A DNA stretch of 64,000 nt, from assembly GCF_004379255.2 (NCBI RefSeq), contig NC_056041.1, positions 1,984,001 to 2,048,000 of the forward strand, written 5' to 3'. The notes beneath the pieces were generated by a model, which was not told the DNA's origin, did no database searches, and saw only the letters and a program-made list of their open reading frames with translations. This DNA is from Salvia splendens. Its lineage: Eukaryota; Streptophyta; Magnoliopsida; Lamiales; Lamiaceae. This document shows, in pieces, positions 23,221-37,767 of the stretch. Position numbers and translations under genes: made by a program. Position 1 is the first letter of the stretch; every line of letters begins with the position of its first letter.

Positions 23221-24654
23221 CCATTATAAGATTTAACATGTTCCACGAAGCTTCATATGAATTGACAATCAACCCAAACCCATGGCCATAGGTGTGGGTT
23301 ACATTAACAACGAAATAATTACTTTTTACATATGGACACATGGTTTTAATAACTGGGCCAGAATAATAGAGGAGTATTACTAGTAATTATGGACCAGGCT
23401 TATTTTTTGTCTTAGTCTTGACCCATTTGCCCATATATAAACATCATAAAAAAAAATACAGTACATGATCCTTATTGCAATCAGATCTATACAATTTCGG
23501 TCGAGCAGGATTAGTCAACCATAAGTCTTAAAATCAAACCCGATCGAGCTTGGGATGAGCTTGATTAATTTTGGGAAGAGGAATTGTTGGAGAAGACCAA
23601 GTCAGCTTTTTATGCCCAATCGCCACTTTTATTTGGGTTACCACAGAGAGAAACGTCTTCAACGGTAAGAGCTAATCTCGGCTAAATCTCAACAAAACTT
23701 GACATATGCCATATATCTCTTTCACAATCAAATTAACCGAGAACCGAGAGAGATATAATAAGAGAATGTAGGCGACGAGTTCTCTCTGAAATTGGGAACA
23801 AATTGTGTGTGAGAGAGAGACCGATAGATGATGATGATTAACAGAATGTATCCGATTCCAGCAGCGGCTATGGTGAATAGCCGTGAGAGTCTGAATTTTG
23901 AAGAGGTCCGAATTTGGGGAAAATCGATTTTGGGTAATACAAAGAGGAGAGGGCGAGAGAGATGAAGGGGCGTTTTTGCGGAGAGGGTGAGCGTCTCTTC
24001 TTTGATTTTGGGCTTTTTATTAAACTATAGGCCTACTAAATTAAAGTTTAACAAGAGTTTGGGATGAAATAGTAGTCAATGTTCGGGATTTTGATAATCA
24101 AAAAGGAGAAGAATCTAGGCTGTCATTACTAGTGTTGGGCCAAAGGAGATGAGCTCGGGCCGCTGTTAAAAGCATTAAACGAAGGATGAAGACGACGTTT
24201 TAAAGTTGTCGAAAATTTCAGAATTTCCTAAGAATATCCAAGGCTAATATGAATATCACTTGTAATACATGCATTGTTTTAAAAATTTAAAAAAATTTAG
24301 TCTAATTTTAGCATGTTATGTTCTTTAAAAAAAGTGAATTTTGACTGCTATTTAAGAACAGAACTGAAATACAAATTGAGGATTTTTTTTTAAATAATGA
24401 CTATATTATAAGTATGTTTTGACCTGAAAGTGATGTGAAATATGTTTATTATGCCATGTTTTTTTTGTGTTTCTATCGGACCTACATGAAGTGGCTTTGT
24501 CATGTATGTTTAATCAAATCTGGGTCTGACTAGGGAGTGAGTTCCTACTCAGGCTAGTGTACACCCCCGTAGATCGTGTGTCATCCTTTAAGTTGGCTGT
24601 TCTGGGAATGTGACCACATTTCATGTCATGTATGTACAGATAGGGTGAGATGAA

Positions 24655-24693
<39 letters not shown>

Positions 24694-25016
24694 CATGTTG
24701 ATGGGTAAAAGGATGAAATGTTTTAGTGTCTCGTCTCGTGTCCTTTTAAAGTTAGAATCCGAGGTCACTTGTTAATGGTGTGTCTCGTTTAGTATTTTGA
24801 ATGTGTCGTGTTTGAGTTCACGTAATGGTGAGATACTGTTCCTTTTGAGTTATTTATTATTGAGATGGTACTTTGATTTATTCAAGTTACTTCTGTTGTT
24901 TGGACATGTTCAAGTTGTGTTTTTTTCTCATTTCTTCTTTGCTTCTTTAAATCCTTCATCAATCACGCTAAAGTAAGTTTTCTAACATTAAAAAATGCGA
25001 TCATGACAGAACGATG
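23221..25016. other. Intergenic region; no gene supported
   Basis: Homology to the second segment copy ends near 23429. The stretch 23640-24000 has leader-like GAGA and CTCT composition. The minus strand there has an open frame with a hydrophobic IAAAGIGYILLIIIIYR segment but no ATG, so I do not call a gene. A (GAT)n/(ATG)n repeat of about 40 bp is at 24655-24693. Confidence 0.55.
24655..24693. repeat. (GAT)n microsatellite
   Basis: About 13 uninterrupted trinucleotide copies. It produces a poly-His run in a spurious minus-strand frame. Confidence 0.95.
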
Positions 25017-25024
25017 TTCATAAC

Positions 25025-25623
25025 CAGTGGCAGACTTACATGGGGTTTGGGGGACCCATGGAACCCCAACAATTTTCACTTATTACTATATATTTTATAT
25101 TGAGAGGAGTAAAGTAGTAACTTGGCCAGTTGTTAAGTTCCATAGACCAGCATCTTCCTGGCCTGTGTTTCAAGCCTCGTCAAGCTCGCTTTTTTTTTTT
25201 TTGCTTTTAACATTTTTAATTGTATTTTTACTATTTCTATGATGTTTTTTATATTTCTTACATCAATTACACACAAAAAAAAATCATGTTTTATGTACCT
25301 CATTAATCAATTATTCAAAATTGACCATTTCAAAATTTCTTTTAGCTAATATTTTTTATGATATATTTTTTATTTTTCTACAACTATTATACACAAAAAA
25401 TTCCATGTCATATACTTCATTATTTAACTTATTTTAAATTTTATTCATAATTAATAATATTAAATATATACATATATTTAGTTTCTATATCATTTAATTA
25501 AACCTAACACATTACTCATTTCCCTCGCATCGTAATAATGATACAATTTTCGGCTACAACGATATCAAAAAATACCTATAAGGGAATTGAACCCTCAACT
25601 TCAAAATCTTGCGTCCGCCACTA
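25025..25623. mobile_element. Non-autonomous hAT-type element
   Basis: 599 bp flanked by the 8-bp duplication TTCATAAC (25017-25024 and 25624-25631). Inverted ends are CAGTGGCAGAC on the left and TAGTGGCGGAC (reverse complement) on the right. An 8-bp duplication and a CAGTGGCGGA-like end are typical of plant hAT elements. No transposase is present. Confidence 0.85.
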
Positions 25624-26070
25624 TTCATAACTATAGCGTATAAGTAACTTTTTATTAGGAGAATGTAAATTCATTTTCATTTGCATTTGTAATGAATAGA
25701 CCCAATCTAAGAAATTTAACATTTTTAAAAAATATCTTCGAATATTTCACTTCATTTTAAAGAAAAACGATGAAGTCCATATTTCACTAAATAAAACGTG
25801 GAGAGAAAAGTCCTAGGTGCGCATTTTAACACGATGCCCATTTTAGCAACGAGCATTAACTAATTTCTGAGAATATATTGATATTTCCTCGCCCTCTCTC
25901 TTCTCCGTCACGCTCTCTCTGATTCTCATTTTAGATCAATTCATTTGCCCTCCAATCCGTGCTCGGTTACCAATTATATAGCTGTTTGAAGAGTGTGTGT
26001 GTTTTATTCATTTAACATTTTCCTGTTTTCACCGTTTTTTTTCCGAGTCTGTTGTCACTGTTGGGGAAAG

Positions 26071-29000
26071 ATGGTACTGAGACGCCTCATCAGTCAGGTC
26101 AATTGGATTTATTTGTGATTATATTTTTATGTATTTCCATGGATTATGGATTTTGGTGTGAGTTTTTAACTCTGTTGTAATTCGTTGCATTGTGAAATCG
26201 AAAACCCTAATTTTGGAGTTATGCCGTTCGATTTTAGCGTGATTGGTTTGTCTACCGTTTGGGTGGATTTTTGTGATAGGTGAATGAAATCTTGAAATCC
26301 TTGCTTATTTGTTTAATGACTTCCAGAAGAATATCTCGATTATGCGGTTTTAGATGAATTAATTAATATGCATATATTGCGTTCAAGTTAATCCTTGAAA
26401 AGATGTTCTTTAATTAGCTTGCAGAAGAAAGAATGAAATTTTATAAGCCAATATCGCTGATTAGCTTTTACACAAATTTAGGATTTTGATGATTATTTGT
26501 TCTTACAAAGTTCTGTTTTGATGTACTGTTATTGGTGCTTTGTTATTCTAGTTCTAGAAGCTATTGTCTTTGTGTGCGATTAGTTGTAGTATTTGTTTAG
26601 TTTTAGAATGAGTCAGTACGCTTCACTCGTCTATACTTACATGACAAATGCATTTGCGGCTTCAGGTCAGAGGACATGAGTCACAGTTGAGGCAGCTGGG
26701 GAATTTGGCTGCTCGACCATATCAAGGTTCTCCTTATGCTAAAGAAGGAGGTATGCACCAGTCCTTTGTTGCTAGTAATATCAGATGAAATGGATTGTGA
26801 TGCATCTGATTCCATTTAGGCTGATTTTTTTAATTTTGAGCGTATATGATTGGGTTGGTTCAGTGGCATAGGTTTGGAATTGCTTCGTATTAGCATAGTT
26901 TCACAATTAAGGAGTGCTTGCTTCGTCATTATTCGTATGAGGTGTGAGATTATTTGATAGGGACTTCCTGTTTTCTTTTTAATATACTAGGCTATTGGTA
27001 CATGATTCAACGATAATCATCTACCTTTCAGCTTACAATTGTTGAATTTCTTTATTTGAGCCTTTCCTATTACTTTCTTCAATCTAGAGCTTGCAATTTA
27101 GTACTACAAGGCATCTCAAAGTTGAACCGTTATTGCAGAGTCTAGATGTGTGTATTAAATGACAATTTCTAACATTGTGGTCTTGTTCACTTATATAACT
27201 CCATATGCCATTGCATACCCATGTTTGTGAAGCTTTATTTTTCTTTTCCAGTGCACAGGCTTTCGAGGCATATGGGAACAAGTACCTTAGGAAAGCCAAG
27301 TCTCTTTGGTAGTCTAGCTCGTAGATTGCGTGATACAGAGGGATCAAGTGATTCTGCATATCTTAAAGAGCTCTCTCGTCGAAATGATTCAGAAGAAGTC
27401 ATAAGGCTGTTTGAGAACACACCATCATTACATTCTAATCCATCTGCTCTTGCTGAATATGTCAAAGCGCTTGTTAGGCTTGATAGACTTGATGAAAGTG
27501 AGCTGTTTAGGACATTGCGCAGAGGTGAGCTCAAAAGAACTTTATGCTCCACAACTTTTTAAATCCGATTTATGGACTTGCCATTTTGAATAAGCACTAC
27601 CAATTGAGCTCTTTCCACATATGACTTCAAATTAAGCTAAAAGACCTACCTTTTGTTTTAATGCACCTCTCTTATATCCTTGATCTCAGGAGCTGCTAAC
27701 ACACTGGCAGATGAAGAAACTAGTGGCGCTCTTTCAGCTTTCAGAAATGTAGGGAAATCTTCTAAAGATGGTATTCTTGGTACTTCAAGTGCTCCTATAC
27801 ATATGGTGACTGCTGAAGGAGGGCAGTTCAAAGAGCAGATATGGCGTACTATCCGTGCTTTAGGTTTGGCCTTCCTCCTCATGTCAGGACTTGGTGCGCT
27901 TATTGAGGATAGAGGAATTGGTAAAGGTACTAATATATCATGTTAAGAAGTGCTTGTTCGTACTAATACTTTTCTGACTGATTTATGTGTGTCCGAGCTC
28001 TCATAATTGGTTGGCCTTAGCAGGACTTGGTTTACATGAAGAGGTGCAACCCATTATGGAATCAAATACAAAGTTTAGTGACGTGAAAGGAGTTGATGAG
28101 GCAAAATCTGAGCTGGAAGAAATTGTTCATTACCTCCGTGATCCCAAGGTAACTGCATCATGAGCCTATTATGAATATGCAGTACACAGAGCGAGATGTG
28201 TAAATACCTGGAAAAGTAATCCTTACATCTAGTGTTTTATCAGCTTGTTATATTTTTATAGCCTGATATCCACCCTGAAGTATGGTAGATAGCTGTCTCA
28301 AGTTAAGATGACTTGTTACTTTGAATTTTATTCATATTATTATGGCTTTTACCCCATTCTCTCTTAATCTACAAAATGATGCTTAGTATTCACCCTTTAT
28401 TGGAGAAGGGTTGGTTTAGGGACATGCTTTTGCTAGGTTATGAAAGGTTTGCTGATTTCATGGTGGTTATCTTGTTCATTGCAGCGTTTCACGAGACTTG
28501 GCGGTAAGCTTCCAAAAGGTGTTCTGTTAGTTGGCCCTCCTGGCACTGGGAAAACTATGTTGGCAAGAGCCATAGCCGGTGAAGCTGGTGTTCCATTCTT
28601 TTCTAGCAGTGGCAGTGAATTTGAGGAAATGTTTGTTGGTGTTGGAGCACGTAGAGTGAGGGACCTGTTTGCTGCTGCAAAAAAGAGGTCGCCATGCATT
28701 ATTTTCATAGATGAGATAGATGCCATTGGGGGGAAGCGTAATGCGAAGGATCAGCAGTACATGAAGATGACGTTAAACCAGTTGCTCGTTGAGCTGGACG
28801 GCTTCAAGCAGAACGAAGGGATTATTGTGATAGGTGCAACCAATTTTCCAGAGTCCTTGGATAAGGCACTGGTGAGACCAGGAAGATTTGATCGCAATAT
28901 TGTTGTGCCAAATCCTGATATTGAAGGGCGGAGGCAGATCTTGGAGTCACACATGTCAAAGGTAACAAGGTTCCGGCTGGAATTTTCTTGATGTTTTTGA

Positions 29001-30151
29001 AATGTTGTTTATATCTTATTTTGCTAATTTGGAATGTGTTGTTGCGGCATCTAAAATCAACTGTAGCTTCTATTTGGTAATAATCTGTAATACCCCGCCA
29101 ATGTTAAGAGTTAATTGATTTGATGTGATGCATATGCAGGTGATGATAAATGCATCATGAATTTGAAAAGAGTAGTTGTATAATTTGATTGCCTAGTTGC
29201 TCTTGTTAAACTAATGCAGATTTTTTATGCATCTCACAGGTTCTCAAGGGAGAGGATGTAGATCTAGAGATCATCGCGAGAGGTACCCCAGGTTTTTCTG
29301 GTGCAGAGCTTGCGAACTTGGTGAATGTCGCTGCCATTAAGGCTGCTATGGATGGCGCCAAAGCAGTGAGTATGGCTGATCTTGAGCATGCCAAGGATAA
29401 AATCCTGATGGGAAGCGAGCGCAAATCTGCTGTTATATCTGATGAATCGCGCAAGATGACTGCGTACCACGAGGGCGGTCACGCCCTTGTAGCCATGTTC
29501 ACCGATGGTGCATTACCAGTGCATAAAGCTACTATTGTTCCACGGGGAAATGCTCTTGGGATGGTCTCTCAACTACCGGATAAAGACGAGACCAGCATAT
29601 CAAGAAAGCAGATGCTTGCCCGTCTTGATGTCAGCATGGGTGGTAGAGTTGCTGAGGAGCTGATTTTTGGGGAAAGTGAAGTGACCTCGGGTGCATCAAG
29701 CGATCTGGAAGGTGCAACCAGAATTGCAAGAGCAATGGTGACCCGTTACGGCATGAGCAAACAGGTGGGCTTTGTCACCCATGACTACAACGACAACGGC
29801 AGGAGCATGAGCACTGAGACCCGACTCCTCATCGAGCAGGAAGTGAAAGACTTACTCGAAAATGCTTACAACAATGCCAAGACTATCCTCACGACACACA
29901 GCAAGGAGCTGCACGCCCTTGCCAATGAATTGCTCGATAAGGAGACGCTCTCTGGTGCTCAGATTAAAGCGCTATTCGAGAACCTTAAAGCTCAAGATAT
30001 GCAGCAGCAGAAGCAGCAGCAGATTGTCACGAGTACGAGTAGTCTCCCGCCAAAGCCCTCTCCACCGTCACTTCCCAATCCGGCCGCTGCAGCAGCTGTT
30101 GCTGCAACTGCCGCAGCCAAAGCAAAAGGTCCCGCCCCGGTGGCATCTTAA
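26071..30151 (+). CDS. FTSH4: ATP-dependent zinc metalloprotease FTSH4-like, mitochondrial i-AAA protease
   Basis: Membrane-anchored AAA+ protease of the mitochondrial inner membrane, facing the intermembrane space; it degrades unassembled or damaged proteins. Exons 26071-26097, 26666-26750, 27252-27524, 27690-27926, 28024-28148, 28485-28961 and 29240-30151 join in phase to 711 codons, close to the family's ~715. The N-terminus MVLRRLISQ is basic and Ser-rich, fitting a presequence. A transmembrane segment ([18 protein letters not shown]) lies near residue 185. Walker A GPPGTGKT is at ~266-273, Walker B IIFIDEID with Asp/Glu at ~325/326, the second region of homology is RPGRFDR, and the zinc site HEGGH is at ~485-489. 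The C-terminus is Gln- and Ala/Pro-rich. All catalytic residues are intact. Its last ~80 bp including the stop are repeated at 34452-34530. Confidence 0.95.
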
Positions 30152-30240
30152 TTGGGCTCTCTTGCTCGACCTAAAGGACGTTGGTAAGACTGATGTTGAG
30201 ATAGTTCGATTGTGTTTATGGTTAAAACTATACATGCAAA

Positions 30241-30603
30241 AACTCAAGCAAGAAACCCTAAATTTCACCCTCCCTCCGTGGCTCTCCGTTCTCAAAAACC
30301 CCTTCCCCGAAACCCCAGCCTCGCCTTCTCGACTGCAGCGCCGTTGCTGATGTCAGCCACGGCCTTGCTCTAGAAGGCGGCGCAAATGGGGGAATGCCCT
30401 ATCTGGGGCCGGATCACGAGACTATCCTTGCAACCCGGCCCCATCATCAAATTAGTGGACAAGGATTCCGTGCCACCTCTTCCGCAGCCCTGGCACCATG
30501 TGACGAGTTCGCGGCCCCGTTCGAGAATATGGTGATGGTGGCTGAGGCCTCGACTAGCGGGTTCCGAGGGTTTGAGGATAGTTTCAATGGGATTGAATCC
30601 TAA
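30241..30603 (+). pseudogene. Truncated copy of IDD exon 3
   Basis: From AACTCAAGCAAGAAACC (matching 8805 onward) the DNA follows IDD exon 3 through the LPPWLSV, MSATALL and GFEDSFNG regions, then ends early. It lacks the zinc fingers, the promoter and the TRDFLGL end. A TAG at 30371-30373 interrupts the frame inside the conserved ALLQKAA motif, and there are several length differences. It begins only 90 bp after the FTSH4-like stop codon, so it may be transcribed as part of that gene's 3' UTR. It is not expected to make protein. Confidence 0.92.
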
Positions 30604-31419
30604 TTAGGCTTCGTTAGTATTTAATCTTCAAATTGAAATTGATTTGTAGTCTAATTCTATGCCGTCCTTATTTCTTTATCTATACATAGAGAGAATTATT
30701 CAATTTTAGCCTTTTTTTATATGGAAAAAAGAAAACCGTATCCATTTAGATAAAAAGTAGCCATTTATTTTTAAATATCTTTTTAGATGCTTAATTATAT
30801 GAATAATTTATACTCCTACATATTTTGAACAGTGTATTGTGACAGTCAAACGAATTCTCGTATCATCGATTTTTTGTAAGATTTACGAAATTAAAATTAC
30901 TACTTTATACACTCTTTTCTATTATTATATGTTGTTATATTAACATAGAATGAAACATACAAATATATACGCACAGCCACACATGTGATATATATATAGA
31001 CTATATATATAATGAATTAATTTGCTGCACTCGACTCATACAGTCATACTCCATAATTTACAAAGATAATTATAACTTCATAACAACACAAATTGGTATT
31101 ACTATTTCATTGAAAAGCAAGTTTAATCTGCAAGTGATTATAATTGTATATGATGCATTATGCATAGATATGGAAGTAAAAAATATCAGAGACAAATTAC
31201 TGAAATATTTGAAGAATTATATAAATATTGCAGGCACATTTTGTATCTGCTCTGACCATTTATCTAAGAAACTATTTGAGCTTAACGTATCGAGCTTATG
31301 CAAGGTAGTCCATTTAATTGTATAATTAATTTTTTTATAACACGACACAGAGCCGAGACAATAAACAATCATAGTACTCCGTATGATTTTATTAGGCGTG
31401 GATAGGAATAGTATATAAC

Positions 31420-31622
31420 GGTGGTGATGTTCGGTTTCCAAGATAAAATAATATCAAGATATAATCTTAGATTGTGTTGTTAGATTATTTTAGTCATATG
31501 GGGTTAGCTATGACTAATTATCCAATGATTATCTATCTAGGATTGAGTTGTGAGATTGAATATCATGCACCAAACACAATACAAATTTAACTCGAGATAC
31601 AATTTTGCAAACCGAACACCCC
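31420..31622. mobile_element. MITE, Tourist/Harbinger-like
   Basis: About 203 bp with inverted ends ggtg(g)tgatgttcggttt / aaccgaacacccc and TAA(C) at both borders. Absent at the matching position of the first segment copy (~10520). Confidence 0.7.
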
Positions 31623-31639
31623 TAACTTGTACATGTATA

Positions 31640-31865
31640 GCACTCCCTCCGTTTCATAAGAGTATGCGTTATTTTTTTTAGTCCGTTCTACAAGATTATG
31701 TATTTTCACATTTTAAAAATTCTTTACTCTATAATAAATGAGGCTCATTCTTCACTAACAATACTTCAATTATTTTTTCTTTTCATTTCTTTCTTACTTT
31801 ATTAAGTTTGCATTAAAACTCGTATTCATCCAAAATTATATATACTCTTGTAGGACGAAGGATGT
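31640..31865. mobile_element. Stowaway-like MITE
   Basis: Begins cactccctccgtttcat and ends taggacgaaggatgta, giving imperfect inverted CTCCCTCCGT-type ends. Not present in the first segment copy. Confidence 0.65.
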
Positions 31866-31987
31866 ATGTGTATGTATAGAAATATTAGACATTAGTATAG
31901 TTTTTGTAGAACTCAAATTTCACTATTTTACTAGTAATTCGCTATTCAAATTAATTAGCTATCACACAATAGTAATATATAAATTTA

Positions 31988-32400
31988 GGAATAGGGTAGT
32001 GATGAAATACAACTCTATATATTATAGAAACTCTAAAATTTTCAACATAATATCAACACAACATCAACACAATGTAAAATTTCAAGATTTTGATGTCAAC
32101 ACAATATACATGTAATGTTAACACAGTGTCAACCGTTGACATTGTGTTGGCATTTTCTGTTGCTGTTATTTTCAACACAATGTCAACACAACATTAACCC
32201 TAAAATTTCAAGATTTTGATGTCAACACAATATCAATACAATGTCAACACGGTGTCAACCGTTGACATTGTGTTGACATTTTCTATTACTGTTATTTTAT
32301 CACCTGTTGACATTTTCCAACGATCCAAATCATAGTTTGGAGTTTGTACAATATTTAGAGTTTGCATTTGATTACATTCCTTCATTAATTCCTTCATGAA
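31988..32400. mobile_element. MITE with internal TGTCAACAC repeats
   Basis: Inverted ends ~gaaatacaactcta and tagagtttgcatttgatt. The interior holds two ~105-bp similar halves rich in caacacaatgtcaac, each with a short palindrome around ccgttgacattgtgttgac. Absent from the first segment copy. Borders are approximate. Confidence 0.6.
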
Positions 32401-32488
32401 TATGTACACATGTTATCAAATTGAAATTATCTTGTCACTCAAAGAAAAAAATATATGTCTTGTCATTTTAGTGACATTAAACCGTAGT

Positions 32489-33011
32489 ACTCCCTCCGTC
32501 CTACTACAACTGAGGCGTTCCTATTCGGATGTTGTGTTGCAAAAATAATACCCCCTCCATCCCGGCTAAGATGACACATTTCTTATTCGGCACGAGATTA
32601 TAAGAGTTGTTGGTTAATGTGGTTAATTGGAGAGAGAATGAGTGGATGTACTCCTTTCGTTCCATAGTAGTTGAGGCATTTATTTTCGGTACGGAAATTA
32701 AGAAAAATGTGTGTAATGTATTAAATAAAAAGATAATAAAGTAAGAGAGAGAAAAAAGTAGAGAAAATAAAGTAAGAGAAGAAAGTAAGTGAGAATAAAT
32801 GTATTGACTTTTACTAAAAATGAAAAGACTCCACAGAACGTATCAAAATAACAAAATGACTTCACTATTATAGAACGAATGGAGTGGGTATTAAATGGAG
32901 AGAGAAATAAAATTGAATATTTTATAGGAGAAAGTAAAAAGTGATTGAGTGTATTAATTGAAGAGAAAAAGTTACTAAAAGAACACCTCACTTGTAATGG
33001 GATAGAGAGAG
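32489..33011. mobile_element. Nested Stowaway-like MITEs
   Basis: The outer element runs from actccctccgtcctactac (32491) to the inverted match ttgtaatgggatagagagag near 33010. An inner one runs from actcctttcgttccatagta (~32651) to tatagaacgaatggagt (~32884). A third CTCCATCCCGG-type start lies at ~32553. All are absent from the first segment copy. Confidence 0.65.
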
Positions 33012-34451
33012 TTGTTCGAGGTTAAGTGTTCGAACACCATTAAATTCCTTCCCTAAATAAAAAAATAAAACAAAATCTCCTGGAAAGCAAATTTCTATGA
33101 AATACGTAACATTACATAAAAATAAAATAAAATAAAAATGAAATGAATAGATGTCCACCTTTTATTAATTGATCAAAGAAACAAGATGGAAGAGTCACAG
33201 CAGTTAATTAGTACCATCACTTTCTGGTCTATTTTATGGAGTAAGATTCTTCAAACATTAATACCACATTCATGCCCTAAGGTTTACATGTTCTTTGGGG
33301 TCTCATATTTCGTACACATGCCCCAAAAGTTAGTTTTGATAGGTATTACTGATTTCATCTAAAAAAAATAGACAAAATTGTAAATGATACGTGTTTTAAT
33401 GCATAACTAGTAACGTAAGAGAGGGAGAGGAAAAATATGGTGGAAGGAGTGCTAGTGGATTGTGGGTCCACATTTACAACGATGCGTATGGTTAGTAGTA
33501 TTAGTTTAAAATTTTCTATTTTTATAATTAGTTTAATTTTGATAGATGGCCCAAAATGGTAAACAAGGTAATTTTGATATAATATATTAAAATAAGGTAA
33601 ACAAGCGGAAAAATCATAAATTTAGATCATAATCTGACTCATCCCGAAATTTTGATATTTAATCATAAACCCAATGAATATTGACATTTCTCTCAATTTT
33701 TCCATGAGGTCTGATTTGGGTGAAATTGTATTTAATGTGACTTCCGAAATAATCAACGAGGATGACAACGCCCATTAATTTTATCATCATTCTCAACACA
33801 CTTGTAAATAACTCAACTATATCATCAATTAAAAATATGTTTATGCCAAATCAAGAACATACTGCGTTAATCAATAGAAAATTTAGCTTGTCATTAATTT
33901 TTGAAAAATGTTGAATGATTGTGCAATAAAAATTATAGAATCGGGAAATTATTGATAAAAGAAGTTTGTGTTGAGACGTTTTAATAGAAATTTCAATTAT
34001 AAATATATAATTGGATATCCATAGATTAAATGATTTTTTTTTATCATCATTAGTAACGAAGAATTACTATATAGTACTATAAAAATACATTGTTTCCAAA
34101 TCACCTACATAAATATTTGTACATGAACCCATATTGGTGTCACTAGTCCAATTTGGTTAAATAAAGTAGCAAATAAACAAATTACTACTCTACTTATTTC
34201 AACTTTTAAAATAAAATATGTTCACATTCTATAAATCTGATTGCAATATAGTAAGATTTAACATGTACATGCTCCAAGAAGTTTCATATGAAATGACAAT
34301 CAACCCAAACTCATATGTTAGGGCTACATTAATAACGAAATAATTTGGCTGTTTTTTTTACTTATGGACTTATGAGTTTTGTAACTTGGCCAGAAAATAT
34401 TAGTATAAATATGGACCAAGCTTATATTGTGTCTTAGTCTTGACCCATTTT

Positions 34452-34530
34452 GCAACGGCCGCAGCTCAAGCAAAAGGTGGCATCTTAATTGGGCCCTCGT
34501 GCTCGACCTAAAGGACGTTGATCAGAGTGA
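34452..34530 (+). pseudogene. Duplicated 3' end of the FTSH4-like gene
   Basis: About 80 bp matching 30104-30190: the last Ala-rich codons, the PVAS stop region (ggtggcatcttaattggg) and the beginning of the 3' UTR (ctcgacctaaaggacgtt). About 10 bp present in the gene (cccgccccgg) are missing. It lies exactly where the IDD-segment copy ends. Confidence 0.88.
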
Positions 34531-34676
34531 TGGACCCTTTGCCTAGAAAAGTCCATCTTGAACTTTCTTGATTAATCATTCAATTTGTGAAAAGTAAGTT
34601 TCACCTATTCGTAGTAGTTTTATAGGCAATTAAGATATAGTACTTTATATGTTCGACTATAATACAAGCAAATTAA

Positions 34677-35712
34677 GGTCATCCGCAACGCTGTCTCTTA
34701 ATCGTCTCATCTCTTCACTATTCATGGACCTCACTGTACTTTTCATCTCATCTCTTAACTAAGAGGCAGCACCTGCAGCCCTCCATCTCTTAATCGTCTC
34801 TTAACTTAACTATTCATTCAATTTCATTTTTTATTTTTATTTCCAACAAATTCAATTAATAAAAACACACTTCATTAAATAAAATAAAATTACAACTTAA
34901 AATTCAAAAAAAATAAAAAACCACATTAATAAAATCTAAAAAATATAAAAAATAGTTGTCTAATGGCGATCATGTGCGCCTATTGGTTGCCAAATTTTAC
35001 CCAAATGTGCTCCATTAGATCCTCCTGGAGTTGGGCGTGGGAGGTAGAATCACGTGTCCTTGCCCGAATAGACAACCGATCTTGCATAGACGGATGCACT
35101 CCACTGCGAGGCAGACTACTTGCGGTAGAGCTTCCCGGGGTTTCAGGGTCGAACCAATTTCCCGCTTTTGGTCCTTCGTCGACGACAATCATGTTGTGCA
35201 AGATTATGCACGTATACATGATGTCGACCATATTATCCATAAACCACGTACGAGCCGGGGCTTTGATAATGTTGAAGCGAGCTTGGAGAACCCCGAACGC
35301 TCTCTCCACATCCTTGCGAGCAGCCTCTTGCTTCTGCGCAAAAAGAGAGGAAAGAGAGATGATTTGAGAAGAATAGATGTGTGTTTGTGTATATAAATGA
35401 GAATGAAAGAAGAGTATTTATAGAATAAAAAAAATTAAAATTTCTACGGTAATATTACTGTTTTTCATTTTTTTTTGTTAAAATCGATTTTTTTTAAAAA
35501 AATAATTTATTGCTCAGCGTGACGACGCCCACTCGCTTGCCCGCGAGTGGGTGTCACGCCTAGCGCCAGCGCTGGCGCGTGGCGAGCTGTCGCGCGAGCC
35601 GTCCCTCCGGGACGAGACGCTCGGCGAGACGAGACCGGGACGGAAGGCTGCAACGCTGTCTCTTATCCGTCTCGTCTCTCCAAGACGGTTAAGAGATGCG
35701 TTGCGGATGCTC
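34677..35712 (-). mobile_element. Internally deleted PIF/Harbinger transposon
   Basis: 1,036 bp between TAA target duplications (34674-34676 and 35713-35715). Imperfect inverted ends read GGTCATCCGCAACGCTGTCTC and, reversed, GAGCATCCGCAACGCATCTC. It keeps only the C-terminal transposase exon; the rest is AT-rich or, near the right end, GC-rich. Confidence 0.85.
34980..35345 (-). pseudogene. PIF/Harbinger (HARBI1/ALP1-like) transposase, C-terminal remnant
   Basis: The conserved block (KQEAARKDVERAFGVLQARF, NMVDIMYTCIILHNMIVVDE) carries the last acidic residue region of the DDE nuclease. N-terminal and central catalytic parts are missing, and the frame has no proper start. It is similar to, but clearly diverged from, the transposase at 45418-46716. 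Confidence 0.85.
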
Positions 35713-35715
35713 TAA

Positions 35716-37767
<2,052 letters not shown>

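Larger units (their letters stand above)
30241..34450. repeat. Second copy of the IDD-downstream segment (segmental duplication)
   Basis: Colinear but diverged copy of 8805-10769 plus 21822-22747 plus 23218-23429, the first copy without its later insertions. Anchors include 'gattttattaggcgtggat' (10481 and 31384), the 'tgtccacc(a/t)tttattaattga' block (22027 and 33151) and 'gtcttagtcttgacccattt' (23409 and 34431). Copy-specific insertions lie at ~31420-31622, 31640-31865, 31990-32400 and 32489-33011. Confidence 0.88.

Noticed and set aside
23640..24010. Minus-strand frame with a membrane-like IAAAGIGYILLIIIIYR segment, and a plus-strand 45-codon ORF starting MMMINRMYP
   Set aside because: The minus frame has no ATG and no matching downstream exons that I can see; the plus ORF has no family. 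The leader-like composition could be an old promoter/5' exon, but evidence is too thin.
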